IMG/VR virus record: IMGVR_UViG_3300008110_000072
Location: 1-64,000 of that record
Length of the DNA: 64,000 nucleotides
Reading direction: 5' to 3' (one strand)
Source: a virus
Part shown: positions 19,892 to 28,674 of the stretch, one piece after another
Position numbering within the stretch: position 1 is the first letter of the stretch
Layout: each line of letters starts with the position of its first letter
Notes under the pieces: model-generated
Told to the model about the DNA's origin: nothing
Database searches by the model: none
Seen by the model: the letters and a program-made list of their open reading frames with translations, nothing else
Translations under genes and position numbers: made by a program

Positions 19892-20521
19892 ATGACAGAA
19901 ATCGAATGGAGCAAAGACATTGTAATGCCGAAGTATTACATTGTCAAAGTGGCCGGAATGCGGGAAGATGAAGTGGAGATTAAGGGCGAAAACGGAGAGC
20001 GTATAACGCTTAAAGTGCCAATCACACGCAATGACCCTGTTAGCGGCCTGACAGAAGAGGGAGTGGTGAGAAACATCCCAAGAGACGGCAATCCAGAGCT
20101 GCTTGACAAAAAAATAAAGTTCTGGTTTACAAATACGGAATTCACAATGAAGAGCGGCATCTCCATAAAGGGCCATGTTCTTGTGCCGGAATACGACATT
20201 GTGCAGGTGGAGGACGAAATGTACGGCGAATACATCTATTGCAAGCCGATAGAAAAGAGGTATGGCTCGCTATATCTGCCCACAATACAGGAAATAAGCT
20301 ATGATAGCATGCAGGCTCCCAAGCAGGAGTGGAGCGATGTGTACATTGACAAGGGGATTATTGCCCGAAAGAATAAACACTTCCCCGAAGGAACGGCTGT
20401 ATTCTGGGGCAATCCAAACAGAGCGCGTCAAAACTGGGAGAACGGATTTCTTTTAAAGGCGAAGTATATTGAGGCGACAGGAGAAGGCGTGCATTATATA
20501 GAATATGTAAAAGGAACCTGA
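19892..20521 (+). CDS. Hypothetical beta-rich protein, 209 aa
   Basis: First gene of the late operon. It is rich in beta strands, with two similar strand groups (YYIVKVAGMREDEVEI and YDIVQVEDEMYGEYIYCK), compatible with a duplicated small barrel such as a GroES-like fold, though there is no diagnostic motif. The function is unknown. Confidence 0.65.
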   Translation: MTEIEWSKDIVMPKYYIVKVAGMREDEVEIKGENGERITLKVPITRNDPVSGLTEEGVVRNIPRDGNPELLDKKIKFWFTNTEFTMKSGISIKGHVLVPEYDIVQVEDEMYGEYIYCKPIEKRYGSLYLPTIQEISYDSMQAPKQEWSDVYIDKGIIARKNKHFPEGTAVFWGNPNRARQNWENGFLLKAKYIEATGEGVHYIEYVKGT

Positions 20522-20522
20522 T

Positions 20523-20783
20523 ATGCCACCGCTCAAGAACATCCCGTTGTATACAAAACCGAAGGGAAGGCCGTGCAGGTATGACTTTTCGCCATTCAAG
20601 AACGCAAGCCATATGGCAATTGTTATTGAATGCGCCCCAACGGAGAACATATACAACAGCATCAAAAGCAGTTTTTCCCGATGGAGGAAGCGAAACAATA
20701 TATCTTCCGGCTTTGTGTTTGACATATACGAGGACAACATAACAATATGGAGGAGGCTCCCAAGAGAAAGCATCACACCCTGA
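20523..20783 (+). CDS. Hypothetical basic protein, 86 aa
   Basis: A basic protein with a helix SIKSSFSRWRKRNNI and a C-terminal strand (FVFDIYEDNITIWRRL), a pattern typical of small phage proteins with DNA-binding potential. Not recognised further. It starts 1 nt after the previous stop. Confidence 0.7.
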   Translation: MPPLKNIPLYTKPKGRPCRYDFSPFKNASHMAIVIECAPTENIYNSIKSSFSRWRKRNNISSGFVFDIYEDNITIWRRLPRESITP

Positions 20784-20786
20784 CGA

Positions 20787-20906
20787 ATGAATATTTTTTA
20801 CGAGTGGGGGAAAGCAAATCAGGAAGGCTGCCGTTCTACGGAATCGAGCATTATCTCCTACACGGCTGGCAGTTCTATCCAAACGCACACACAAATGTTG
20901 TTGTAA
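20787..20906 (+). CDS. Possible 39-aa peptide
   Basis: A 39-codon frame (MNIFYEWGKANQEG start) exactly fills the gap between flanking genes: it starts 3 nt after the preceding stop and ends 4 nt before the next ATG. A competing frame (20747-21088) overlaps both neighbours heavily. The tiling favours the short peptide, but its sequence gives no functional hint. Confidence 0.3.
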   Translation: MNIFYEWGKANQEGCRSTESSIISYTAGSSIQTHTQMLL

Positions 20907-20910
20907 GGTC

Positions 20911-21390
20911 ATGGAAAATCCTAAGAAAGTTCAAGCGAATCCGGGCAAAGGTGAGCGTGCGAACAGCGGAGATGTATGGGAAGAAGGGGGTGATGATATA
21001 CAGGCGTTCAAAAAGATTTGGAGACGCGTCTTTAATAAACGCATTGGCTGTTACGAAATTTATGTCGCAAACAGTAATTACCTTGTAGCTACGGGCCTGA
21101 CAGACAAGAGCGATAGCTTCCTTGTTGGCACGATTCCGCTCATGGTAAAACTTTTGCACAGCTTTTGCAAGGGATGTACAAATGGAAAAATAGATGTAGA
21201 AACATATGAAGAAGCAAAAAAGCTCATCAAGGAATGGCGAAAACAGCAGCCCGTTAGCACAAGAACCAACCAACGCAAAAAGCAAAGCGGAAAAATGGGT
21301 AGAGTTGATTTACAGCAACTCCCTTTCTCCGACAATGAGCTGGAGCAAACGGGTGGAGGAAGTTACGCGGATGCTGAACTATTGCCCTGA
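20911..21390 (+). CDS. Hypothetical protein, 159 aa
   Basis: Residues 20-115 look like a folded alpha/beta domain (YEIYVANSNYLVATGL, then a helix ending KKLIKEWRKQQ). The last 50 residues overlap the next gene in another frame and have low complexity, so translation may in reality shift or the next gene may start later. No family recognised. Confidence 0.6.
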   Translation: MENPKKVQANPGKGERANSGDVWEEGGDDIQAFKKIWRRVFNKRIGCYEIYVANSNYLVATGLTDKSDSFLVGTIPLMVKLLHSFCKGCTNGKIDVETYEEAKKLIKEWRKQQPVSTRTNQRKKQSGKMGRVDLQQLPFSDNELEQTGGGSYADAELLP

Positions 21391-21736
21391 CGAAATGGAG
21401 GTGAGGGATTTAAGCATTGCTTATTTCCGCACAAACAGAAAGTATGAAACATATTGGAGCTTGGTGGTGATGAAGCACAATGTATGCAACAGCCTGCGTG
21501 AGGTGGAAGCCTCAGAGGAGGGAGCATCCAATGAAAACACCAGCTATAAAGCCAAGCTTGAAAATGCCATGAAGCTTTCTGCCATTGAGCTTGAAATAGA
21601 AAAAAGAGAGGTTGAGTTGTTTAAGGGCAACAATGAAATAAAAGAGGAGCTTCTTCGTGTTGCCGGAAAGGGCAAGTCTAAGTATGACGGCGCGAGCCTT
21701 CACGACCAGTTGATAAATGGGAAGGGATATGAATAG
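21206..21736 (+). CDS. Possible terminase small subunit, 176 aa
   Basis: A helical protein that begins with a basic unstructured stretch, continues with a helix-turn-helix-like region (SKRVEEVTRMLNYCPDEMEV), and contains a long charged coiled coil (AIELEIEKREVELFKGNNEI). Position three genes before the large terminase, with small oligomerising coiled coil and DNA-binding potential, fits a small terminase. The start is uncertain: 21206 overlaps the previous gene by 185 nt, whereas ATG 21335 would reduce this to 56 nt. Confidence 0.45.
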   Translation: MKKQKSSSRNGENSSPLAQEPTNAKSKAEKWVELIYSNSLSPTMSWSKRVEEVTRMLNYCPDEMEVRDLSIAYFRTNRKYETYWSLVVMKHNVCNSLREVEASEEGASNENTSYKAKLENAMKLSAIELEIEKREVELFKGNNEIKEELLRVAGKGKSKYDGASLHDQLINGKGYE

Positions 21737-22007
21737 CGATAAATGTATTCCCATAGTTGTAGAAGGCAAGCGCAAAAAGCCCAGAAGAAGGCCATCGCCT
21801 ATGTATAGAAACCGATGGTATCAATTGCAAAGGGGGCAGATTTCAAGGGTGAGTATATATAATTGGAATGCCCGATGTAATACGCCCCCCAAGCAATACA
21901 TTCACAGGGTGTACAGAGATTTGTACAGAGTGATTGAAACAGACAAAACAGGATTTACGGTGATATGCCTGCAAGAAAGAGAAAGGTGGCCCTCGCGGAC
22001 GGCATAG
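21729..22007 (+). CDS. Hypothetical very basic protein, 92 aa
   Basis: A strongly basic protein (GKRKKPRRRPSPMYRNRWY near the N-terminus), probably nucleic-acid binding. It overlaps both neighbours (8 and 43 nt). Not recognised. Confidence 0.6.
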   Translation: MNSDKCIPIVVEGKRKKPRRRPSPMYRNRWYQLQRGQISRVSIYNWNARCNTPPKQYIHRVYRDLYRVIETDKTGFTVICLQERERWPSRTA

Positions 22008-22393
22008 TGCTGTATGGCGTTGGCCTGAAATCCGTGGTGAAATACTTTGTCACGCACATCCCTGAGAAGGATGCGTACAAGCTGCAGGTGATAGGAGAGC
22101 GCGGCAGGAAAAGCTATTTTACGACAAAGCAAAAGCTATTCCTTGAAGGAGATACGCTGTATAAGCATGGCTATCGAATATATATGCACTCCGCTGCAAT
22201 AGAAAAAAAATATGTTTCATATCTTGTCAAGCACAATCTGCACAGCAAGCTAAAAAAAATATACAATATAATGGAAAGGATAAACGATTTGAGTGACAGC
22301 AAGATGCTTGCCCTTTCCTTGGTTTGCGATGAGATGATACGCGAGGCCGCAAAAATTGACAGACGAATAAAGAAAAGCTATGACGATATCTGA
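21965..22393 (+). CDS. Hypothetical protein, 142 aa
   Basis: A basic mixed protein: an N-terminal strand region (VLYGVGLKSVVKYFVTHI), a middle Tyr-rich region and a helical C-terminus. It overlaps the large terminase start by 14 nt, so it is part of the packaging gene set; it could be an alternative small-terminase candidate. Confidence 0.65.
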   Translation: MPARKRKVALADGIVLYGVGLKSVVKYFVTHIPEKDAYKLQVIGERGRKSYFTTKQKLFLEGDTLYKHGYRIYMHSAAIEKKYVSYLVKHNLHSKLKKIYNIMERINDLSDSKMLALSLVCDEMIREAAKIDRRIKKSYDDI

Positions 22394-24620
22394 AAACAAA
22401 TTCATCCGGGACGGGCGGATTGTAGAAACCATATACAACTTAGAGTGTATAAGCCCGCCCATTCCAAAAAATCTTGAAGAGATAGACGGATATGGCAATC
22501 CCAAAGCAAAGTTTGAGCGCACCAAGCTCCCGGCATTTATGTTGGAGCGCAGGTATAAGAAAGACGAAAAAGGGAATGACCTGCCTATTGTAGACTGGAC
22601 TGAGCTGCAAAAGCAATACGCCCTGCGTGAGTTTCAGAAGATATATCAGGACGGGCATTGGTGTTACATTCGTGGCGAGCTGACATGGATTACGCCGTGG
22701 ATGTATTTCGGCCTCAATTATTGGTTTCCTGCATCAGAAACCTCCACAGGGCATCTGGAGTATCGCGATAGACAGCGGCGCATATTGATGTATATGTGGA
22801 ATATATTCCAGCATCACAAAGAACTTGGCGTTGTATATCTGAAGGGAAGGCGTGATGGAGCTACGATGTGGATGCACCTGATGGCATTCTGGTTTGTCAG
22901 CCGTAGCAACGACCAGTTTGTTGGACTTTCGGCTTCCGACCTCCGTTTGTCAGAGGAGAACTTTGACGAGTTTCTTGCAGACCCACTAAAGAGGTTGCCA
23001 GATTGGCTTTTGCCTTTGTATACGCTGAACAAAACCGACCTTACGCTCCGCAAAAAGGAGGCGATGGTGGGGGCAGTAAGTACATTGGAGGCTGGGAAGG
23101 GAGGCCGCGTCAGGCTACGCGCTCTTACGCGCAGGGGCTTTGACGGAAAGCGCGTAAACTTCCTGTTCCCCGATGAATCTGGTAAGTGGACAAGTGTTAA
23201 TGTGTGGAACTGGTGGTTAAAGCAGCAGCGCACGCTAATGTCAAAGGGAAAGCGTATAGGCTTCTCTGTATTCCCCACAACAACAGAAGAGATTGAAGAG
23301 GGAGGAAAAGAGTTTAAAAAGCTTTGGGACAACAGCGATAACGCAACAAAAAAGGAGGGAAAGTATCCTACGACATTTTCTAAACTCCGGCAGTTGTTCA
23401 TCCCGGCATACGATGGATTGCCGGGCTGGGTGGGTCCGTACGGAGAATCCATTATAGACTATCCGGATGACGAGCAGTGGGAGTGGATGAAGCTGGAGAA
23501 TCCACGAGATGCGGAACGCATAGGAGCGCGGGAGTATCTGGAGCGCGAAGCTAATCAGTGTCTTGAAACGGGAGACGAGCAGGCGTATTGGGAAATCAAA
23601 CGCCAAAACCCGTTTACGCCAAGCGAGGCATTCAGCAGTTTGAACCAGAACTGCCCGTTTGATACAACAATCCTGCAGAACCTGAAGATGATGGCCGACA
23701 CACCAGAGGTGCAGGGGCTTATACGAAAGGGGTATTTCTATTGGCTGGACATCAAAACAAAAACCCAAGTGGCGTGGCGTGATGACAAAAACGGTCCAAT
23801 AGAGCGAACATGGGAGCCGCAGCCTGAAACCATAAACAAAGTAAAGTTTATACGCGGCATAAAGCACCCAGTGAACAACAAAGTGGGCGTAATAGGCGTA
23901 GACCCGTACAATAAAGCAAACATCAAGAGCAAGGGGTCAAAGATGGCGGTGCATGGCAAGCTATTCTTCAACTACGACTACGAGCAGCTTAACCAGACGC
24001 ACCGGGACAAGTATAAAGTGGATATGGCGGGCTATTGGCCTACACCAAGCATCTTTTTTCGGTATGTATACAGAAGCACGGACATGACATATGACCTCGA
24101 CCAGCTTCTTATGGCTGCCCATTATTATTCAATGCCAATAGCAATTGAAAATAACACAGCAGAAAACCTTAAAAACCATTTTATACAAAGGGGCATGAGC
24201 GGGTATCTGCTTACGGAGGCAGAGATAATGAATATAGAGAACCCCAACAATAGCGAGCTGGAGACGATTGGTATATTCACGGGCGTTGATAGCGGAGGGA
24301 ATGATGTGCCAAGACTGGGAAGCAGCTATCACAATGACTTTTTGCGAGGCACTGGTATATATCTAAAGGAGTTCTCGTATAATATATGGGAACAGCCAAG
24401 AAGGTATCCATTTTTGGAAAGTATACAAGATAACATGAACTTCAATATAGCTGACAGAACGCAGTACGATAGCACTATGAGCCAGCTAATTATGAGTATA
24501 GCTGAGTTCAATATGAACGACTACGGCAACCCGTTAAAATATGTTGAATCTCAAAAGAGCAGGGTGAGAAGATTCTTCCCGCGAGGATTTATTGTTCGGA
24601 AATTTGCGCATCCATATTAA
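22380..24620 (+). CDS. terL: Terminase large subunit
   Basis: A 746-residue packaging motor. The adapted Walker A KGRRDGATM (about residues 153-161) and Walker B VNFLFPDES (about 258-266) mark the ATPase half; the nuclease half begins with VGVIGVDPYNKAN (about 501-513), where the Asp is the expected metal ligand, and continues to DRTQYDS near the C-terminus. Length and motif order are typical of large terminases of headful-type phages. It pumps DNA into the procapsid through the portal and cuts the concatemer. Confidence 0.9.
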   Translation: MTISENKFIRDGRIVETIYNLECISPPIPKNLEEIDGYGNPKAKFERTKLPAFMLERRYKKDEKGNDLPIVDWTELQKQYALREFQKIYQDGHWCYIRGELTWITPWMYFGLNYWFPASETSTGHLEYRDRQRRILMYMWNIFQHHKELGVVYLKGRRDGATMWMHLMAFWFVSRSNDQFVGLSASDLRLSEENFDEFLADPLKRLPDWLLPLYTLNKTDLTLRKKEAMVGAVSTLEAGKGGRVRLRALTRRGFDGKRVNFLFPDESGKWTSVNVWNWWLKQQRTLMSKGKRIGFSVFPTTTEEIEEGGKEFKKLWDNSDNATKKEGKYPTTFSKLRQLFIPAYDGLPGWVGPYGESIIDYPDDEQWEWMKLENPRDAERIGAREYLEREANQCLETGDEQAYWEIKRQNPFTPSEAFSSLNQNCPFDTTILQNLKMMADTPEVQGLIRKGYFYWLDIKTKTQVAWRDDKNGPIERTWEPQPETINKVKFIRGIKHPVNNKVGVIGVDPYNKANIKSKGSKMAVHGKLFFNYDYEQLNQTHRDKYKVDMAGYWPTPSIFFRYVYRSTDMTYDLDQLLMAAHYYSMPIAIENNTAENLKNHFIQRGMSGYLLTEAEIMNIENPNNSELETIGIFTGVDSGGNDVPRLGSSYHNDFLRGTGIYLKEFSYNIWEQPRRYPFLESIQDNMNFNIADRTQYDSTMSQLIMSIAEFNMNDYGNPLKYVESQKSRVRRFFPRGFIVRKFAHPY

Positions 24621-24792
24621 AAATATCAGGTCGAGCCTTTCTAAGAACGGTTTCAATACCGTCCAGAAGGCGTTCTACATCGCTCTTTTTGGGAGCTGGT
24701 GATGGCCTTTTGTTTTGTTGTGATGGTTTATAGTGGTATACAAAATGTATAGCCATATCGGACTGCAGCGAAGTGTTGTAATAGTGTACCAT
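24589..24792 (-). CDS. Possible antisense small gene, 67 aa
   Basis: A leftward frame lies in the 252-bp gap behind the terminase and overlaps its end by 32 nt. The product has a basic Pro/Gln linker and a helix (KKSDVERLLDGIETVLRKAR) that looks protein-like, so the gap is probably not empty. It would be the only leftward gene inside the late operon. No clear promoter was found; a weak TACTTTCG lies upstream. Confidence 0.45.
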   Translation of the reverse strand: MVHYYNTSLQSDMAIHFVYHYKPSQQNKRPSPAPKKSDVERLLDGIETVLRKARPDIFNMDAQISEQ

Positions 24793-24872
24793 AGGCGGCG
24801 AAAGTAAACAAAAAACATCTCTTTTTATAATGGGAAAAGTTGTGTTAATTTGTAATTGATTCTGCAGGCGTT

Positions 24873-25577
24873 ATGTTGCCAAGATTAATATCCACAATTT
24901 TCACATATTTGAACGCTGGCGGTTATTACAAAACGGCCACAGAGATTCAAAACGCCATTAATACAGCGCAGACACAGCTATACAAAAAGCTTCGTGGCAA
25001 CTTGTCTGAATACGGGCCATCCAGACCAAAGGCTCAAATAAATTTTCAGGAAACTAATACAACGGCTGATGCTTTAAGCGAACTGTATAGGGTGTATTAT
25101 CTTCCTTATAATGGCAGTGGAGTTGTTTCGGTGTCTTCTACAGACAATCGCATGGTGGATGTTGTTCAGATTATTGAAATTTGTTATGATTCAAAAAAGG
25201 TGTTCTATCCGGTGAACATAGTGCCTGATAATCAATATCTTTTAATGAAGGGCAACGAGGTGTTATATCCGCAGAATGGCGCAGAAATAAAAAGACCTCT
25301 TGGAAGAATGGCTGGATTCCTTGAGTTTGAAATATTCCCAAGTGTATATTTTGCTGCTCAGGCACGCGTTCTTACGCTTCCAACAAATGTTGAGTTTCAG
25401 CTTATAGATAATGATGTAGACCCTATCCCAGAGCTTGCACCGGGATATATAGATACAGATTTTACGGAAGAGAAGTTTAACAACCTTTTGTTTTTGACGC
25501 TTAATAGCTTAGGCTTTAATATAAGCAACGGGCTTTTGGTACAAGGAACAGCTCAAAAAGAGTTTAAAGAACTATGA
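24873..25577 (+). CDS. Structural protein (putative head-tail connector), 234 aa
   Basis: An N-terminal helical pair (residues 1-40, ATEIQNAINTAQTQLYKKL) and a beta-rich remainder fit an adaptor-type virion protein. The three genes 24873-26931 have 4-nt or 1-nt overlaps and sit between terminase and ejection proteins. No homologue is recognised by eye. Confidence 0.5.
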   Translation: MLPRLISTIFTYLNAGGYYKTATEIQNAINTAQTQLYKKLRGNLSEYGPSRPKAQINFQETNTTADALSELYRVYYLPYNGSGVVSVSSTDNRMVDVVQIIEICYDSKKVFYPVNIVPDNQYLLMKGNEVLYPQNGAEIKRPLGRMAGFLEFEIFPSVYFAAQARVLTLPTNVEFQLIDNDVDPIPELAPGYIDTDFTEEKFNNLLFLTLNSLGFNISNGLLVQGTAQKEFKEL

Positions 25578-26179
25578 CCGCCGGATATTTAGCAGACCAA
25601 CTGATATTAATGTTCACTGGTGGGCGACCCACCGTAGAGGGCATTTACAAAGAAGAGGTGGAAGCCCTTGTGCGCGAGGCGTTGGCCGCTGTTGCGGTGG
25701 AGGACTATTATGCACATTACAAGCAGGAGAATCAAAGCACCACAATCAATGGCGCTTGGCAAACCACTCTTCCATTAACGCTAACATTTAGTCCGGTGTA
25801 CGGATATTATACGGCAGATTTGCCAAAAGATTTTATCGTGCTGCCTAAAAATAAAGGCGTGGTGTCTATTATGGCAGAGGGCAAAAGACTGGACCAGATT
25901 GAGTGGGAGCGGTATCCAGCTTTAAAAAGCGGGACTTTGCTGTATTTTGCAGGAAAATATTTTTATGCTGTAGTAGCTGGCAAGATTGTCATCCTGCCTG
26001 CATGCAACGAGAAGGTGAAGTTTACGCAAATTCTTGCTACGCTTGCGCTGTCAAATGATGCAACGATTACAGACGCACAAGCCTTCTTAGTGTTTGCCAA
26101 AGTGATGCCAATCATGCAGATGCGCTATCGGATTAAGCCGGATATGGTGACAAACGAAAACCCAGACTTTAATACATAA
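25574..26179 (+). CDS. Structural protein (putative), 201 aa
   Basis: A helical N-terminus (VEALVREALAAVAVEDYYAH) is followed by beta strands (GYYTADLPKDFIVLPKNKGV). It shares the helix-then-strand plan of its neighbours and is translationally coupled on both sides. Probably a minor virion or connector protein. Confidence 0.5.
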   Translation: MTAGYLADQLILMFTGGRPTVEGIYKEEVEALVREALAAVAVEDYYAHYKQENQSTTINGAWQTTLPLTLTFSPVYGYYTADLPKDFIVLPKNKGVVSIMAEGKRLDQIEWERYPALKSGTLLYFAGKYFYAVVAGKIVILPACNEKVKFTQILATLALSNDATITDAQAFLVFAKVMPIMQMRYRIKPDMVTNENPDFNT

Positions 26180-26931
26180 TGGCAAACATATTACAAAATG
26201 CTGATGAGCTTGCCGATGTAGCAATGCTTGAGTTGGGGGTTCCAACATATGAAAGCACAAAGTTTAAATCATTTGCTTTAGACTTTATACGGATGCTTCG
26301 TATAGATGGAAAAACAGGAATAGCCAACGAGCAAAAAACTGTTTATTACGATTTCTCCCAGACGGGGTACAAAACCGTTGCGCTTCCAAATGACTTTGTT
26401 GAGTTCATCACCGTAGGGACGCAGCTTGGCCGTTATATAAAAGCTCTTGCAATAAACGCCCACCTTACAGACCATAAAATAAAACCCCAAACCGGATTGC
26501 TTACAAGAAGCGATAACATGATTTGGTATTGGGGTAATCTCTGGGGGCTGGGTACAAGCTTGTGGGGTCCGATGGGGCAGGTGCAAGCATATGGTAATGG
26601 GGGCGACTATGGCGACTTTAATATAGACTGGGAGAATAGAAAGCTTATTCTTAGTCCTACATTTGGCTATACAAACATTGTTCTCAAGTATATGAGCAAT
26701 TGTCTGGAGCCGGGCAGCGAATCCTGCATTCACCCATATTTCATTGCCGCGTTTAAAGAATATATCAAAATGAAATATTTTGAGAACAGGGGCGACCAGA
26801 GATTTCTTATACATAAGGCAAATTATGTCGAAGAATATCGGTATGCGTGGCGGAAGAAAAACCGCAAAAAGACGCAGGATATTGTTAAGATTATTGACAG
26901 AACCAGAGGATATAGGAACGCGTATTTCTAA
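26179..26931 (+). CDS. Head-tail connector-like protein, 250 aa
   Basis: The phrase VALPNDFVEFITVG and the C-terminal block HPYFIAAFKEYIKMKYFENR, with a basic helix toward the C-terminus (YRYAWRKKNRKKTQD), are typical of connector or tail-tube proteins of podovirus-like Bacteroidota phages. It probably joins portal and tail. No catalytic motif. Confidence 0.5.
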   Translation: MANILQNADELADVAMLELGVPTYESTKFKSFALDFIRMLRIDGKTGIANEQKTVYYDFSQTGYKTVALPNDFVEFITVGTQLGRYIKALAINAHLTDHKIKPQTGLLTRSDNMIWYWGNLWGLGTSLWGPMGQVQAYGNGGDYGDFNIDWENRKLILSPTFGYTNIVLKYMSNCLEPGSESCIHPYFIAAFKEYIKMKYFENRGDQRFLIHKANYVEEYRYAWRKKNRKKTQDIVKIIDRTRGYRNAYF

Positions 26932-26936
26932 TATAT

Positions 26937-28673
26937 ATGGCAGAAGATTTATCAGCATTAGAACTTGTCCCAAGGGGTGTAGAAGGAACCGGAAAAGCTG
27001 TAGTTCTTGGGAATGAGCCTGTAGTACAGAGCTTAGCCAGATTATCCAGCAGAATGGATAATCTACAAAGGCTCAAGCTATATGCGGACGCAAAAAGGGC
27101 GCAGGCAAAACAAAAGGAAGTAAAACAAGAATACGACAAAACTCCGTTCCCAGTTGGAGCAATTGAGGGCGGCGTGCTTGGCGGGTGGAATACAGCCGAA
27201 ACAGAAAAAACGCTAAATAATTTATTGCAGCAGTTTCAATCAAAAAACCCAACAGAAAAACAACCAATTATAACAAAGTTTGGACTTGAGCAGGCAAAGC
27301 AGAATTCGTATGTAAAAAATGTAAATGCTGCACTTCCAAAAGTTCAGGACGATATATACAAACTTGGATATAACACCGGGACAACCGAGTTGGCTAATGC
27401 GGAAAAAGCATATCTGCAAAGCATGGATGTTGCGGCTAATCAATATGCACGAGAAAATAATATTACTGACCCTGATGAGATACGGAAACTAAGAAACAAT
27501 TTAGTTGTTCAAAACAACTTTGTTGATTTCTATGCTAACAGGGTAAAAACAAATCCAGAAAACATCGACCTAAATCGTTTTGGCAAACGCATATACGATG
27601 TGCTTGGAGAAACAAGCAGGCAGGTGATTATGCCGGATGGAACAGGGATGTCGATTAACAGAAATAATCTGCTCACGGAAAAAGGCAATTTAGATACAGA
27701 AAAATTAAAGCTTGCAATCAATGCAGATAGCGAGGATAGCCGCATGTTCAATTTGGCTACTACGCAGTATTTAAAATCAGCAGCTAATACAACAGGAGAT
27801 AAAAAAGCTGCTGATGCTGTAAAGGCATTGTTTGACAACAATTTTGATTTAAATAAACTAAGCACAGACGAGCAAAACCTTATATCAAATAAGGTGATGC
27901 CAGCAGCGCAAAACGCTGTATTGCAAAGGATGTTTGCAGGAAAGGGCAAATTTGAAACAAAGAGCGACCTGCTGTCTACAAAACAAAGGGAGTTTGACAT
28001 TGAATTAGGCAAGGCAAAGGCTGGAGAAACTTCCTCATATGGACCTATGACTGTTACGGTGACAACAAAAGCCGTTACGCAAGGACCAAGTGGGCCTGTT
28101 GTTCAAAAAGATGCAAGCGGTAGAGATGTCGTGCTTGAGCTTCCAAACATTAATCTTGGAAATGTTCAAACAAAAACGCTCACCGGGTCAAACAAGTTTA
28201 GGTTTAACACAGGAAGTCGAATGTATTTCACAGGAGCAGTGTCCGATAAAAACAAAGCATTGCTTGGTAAGCCATCGCCAACGGGAAGCTATTTGTCGTT
28301 CCAGCCGTTTGAAACCTCAAATGCATCTGTAATAGAAAACGATGTATACGCAACGCAGGCCAATCCGGAATTTAAAGCAACATCAGGGAAAGTGTTTAAT
28401 CTTCCAAAGGGAACAATTGTAAATGCGGGTACATATGGTGCTAAGCCCATAGGAAGAAGATTAGCCCTTATTGACGCAGATGATTATATAAAAACCCTTA
28501 ACGAAAGAGACCAAGAAAAAATCCGTAAAAGCGGCGAAGATTTCAAGGGTGTAAAAATTATTATTAGCACAGATGACAATCCGCAATTCCTTTCTAAGTT
28601 TGACGGACAGTATTCCACTCCAAAAAAAACCCAAGCAAATAGAAGTATTACGCGTTTAAAAAATATAAAGTGA
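26937..28673 (+). CDS. Internal virion protein (putative), 578 aa
   Basis: A long, mostly helical, Gln/Lys/Asn-rich protein with a beta-rich C-terminal third (TVTVTTKAVTQGPSGPVVQK onward). It precedes the two giant ejection-type proteins, so it is probably an internal virion or ejection protein. No domain recognised. Confidence 0.5.
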   Translation: MAEDLSALELVPRGVEGTGKAVVLGNEPVVQSLARLSSRMDNLQRLKLYADAKRAQAKQKEVKQEYDKTPFPVGAIEGGVLGGWNTAETEKTLNNLLQQFQSKNPTEKQPIITKFGLEQAKQNSYVKNVNAALPKVQDDIYKLGYNTGTTELANAEKAYLQSMDVAANQYARENNITDPDEIRKLRNNLVVQNNFVDFYANRVKTNPENIDLNRFGKRIYDVLGETSRQVIMPDGTGMSINRNNLLTEKGNLDTEKLKLAINADSEDSRMFNLATTQYLKSAANTTGDKKAADAVKALFDNNFDLNKLSTDEQNLISNKVMPAAQNAVLQRMFAGKGKFETKSDLLSTKQREFDIELGKAKAGETSSYGPMTVTVTTKAVTQGPSGPVVQKDASGRDVVLELPNINLGNVQTKTLTGSNKFRFNTGSRMYFTGAVSDKNKALLGKPSPTGSYLSFQPFETSNASVIENDVYATQANPEFKATSGKVFNLPKGTIVNAGTYGAKPIGRRLALIDADDYIKTLNERDQEKIRKSGEDFKGVKIIISTDDNPQFLSKFDGQYSTPKKTQANRSITRLKNIK

Positions 28674-28674
28674 T

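Noticed and set aside
20747-21088. 113-codon frame as a gene
   Set aside because: It overlaps both neighbours by long stretches, and its second half is an Arg/Lys-rich shadow of the gene at 20911. A 39-codon frame tiles better, though the first half cannot be excluded.
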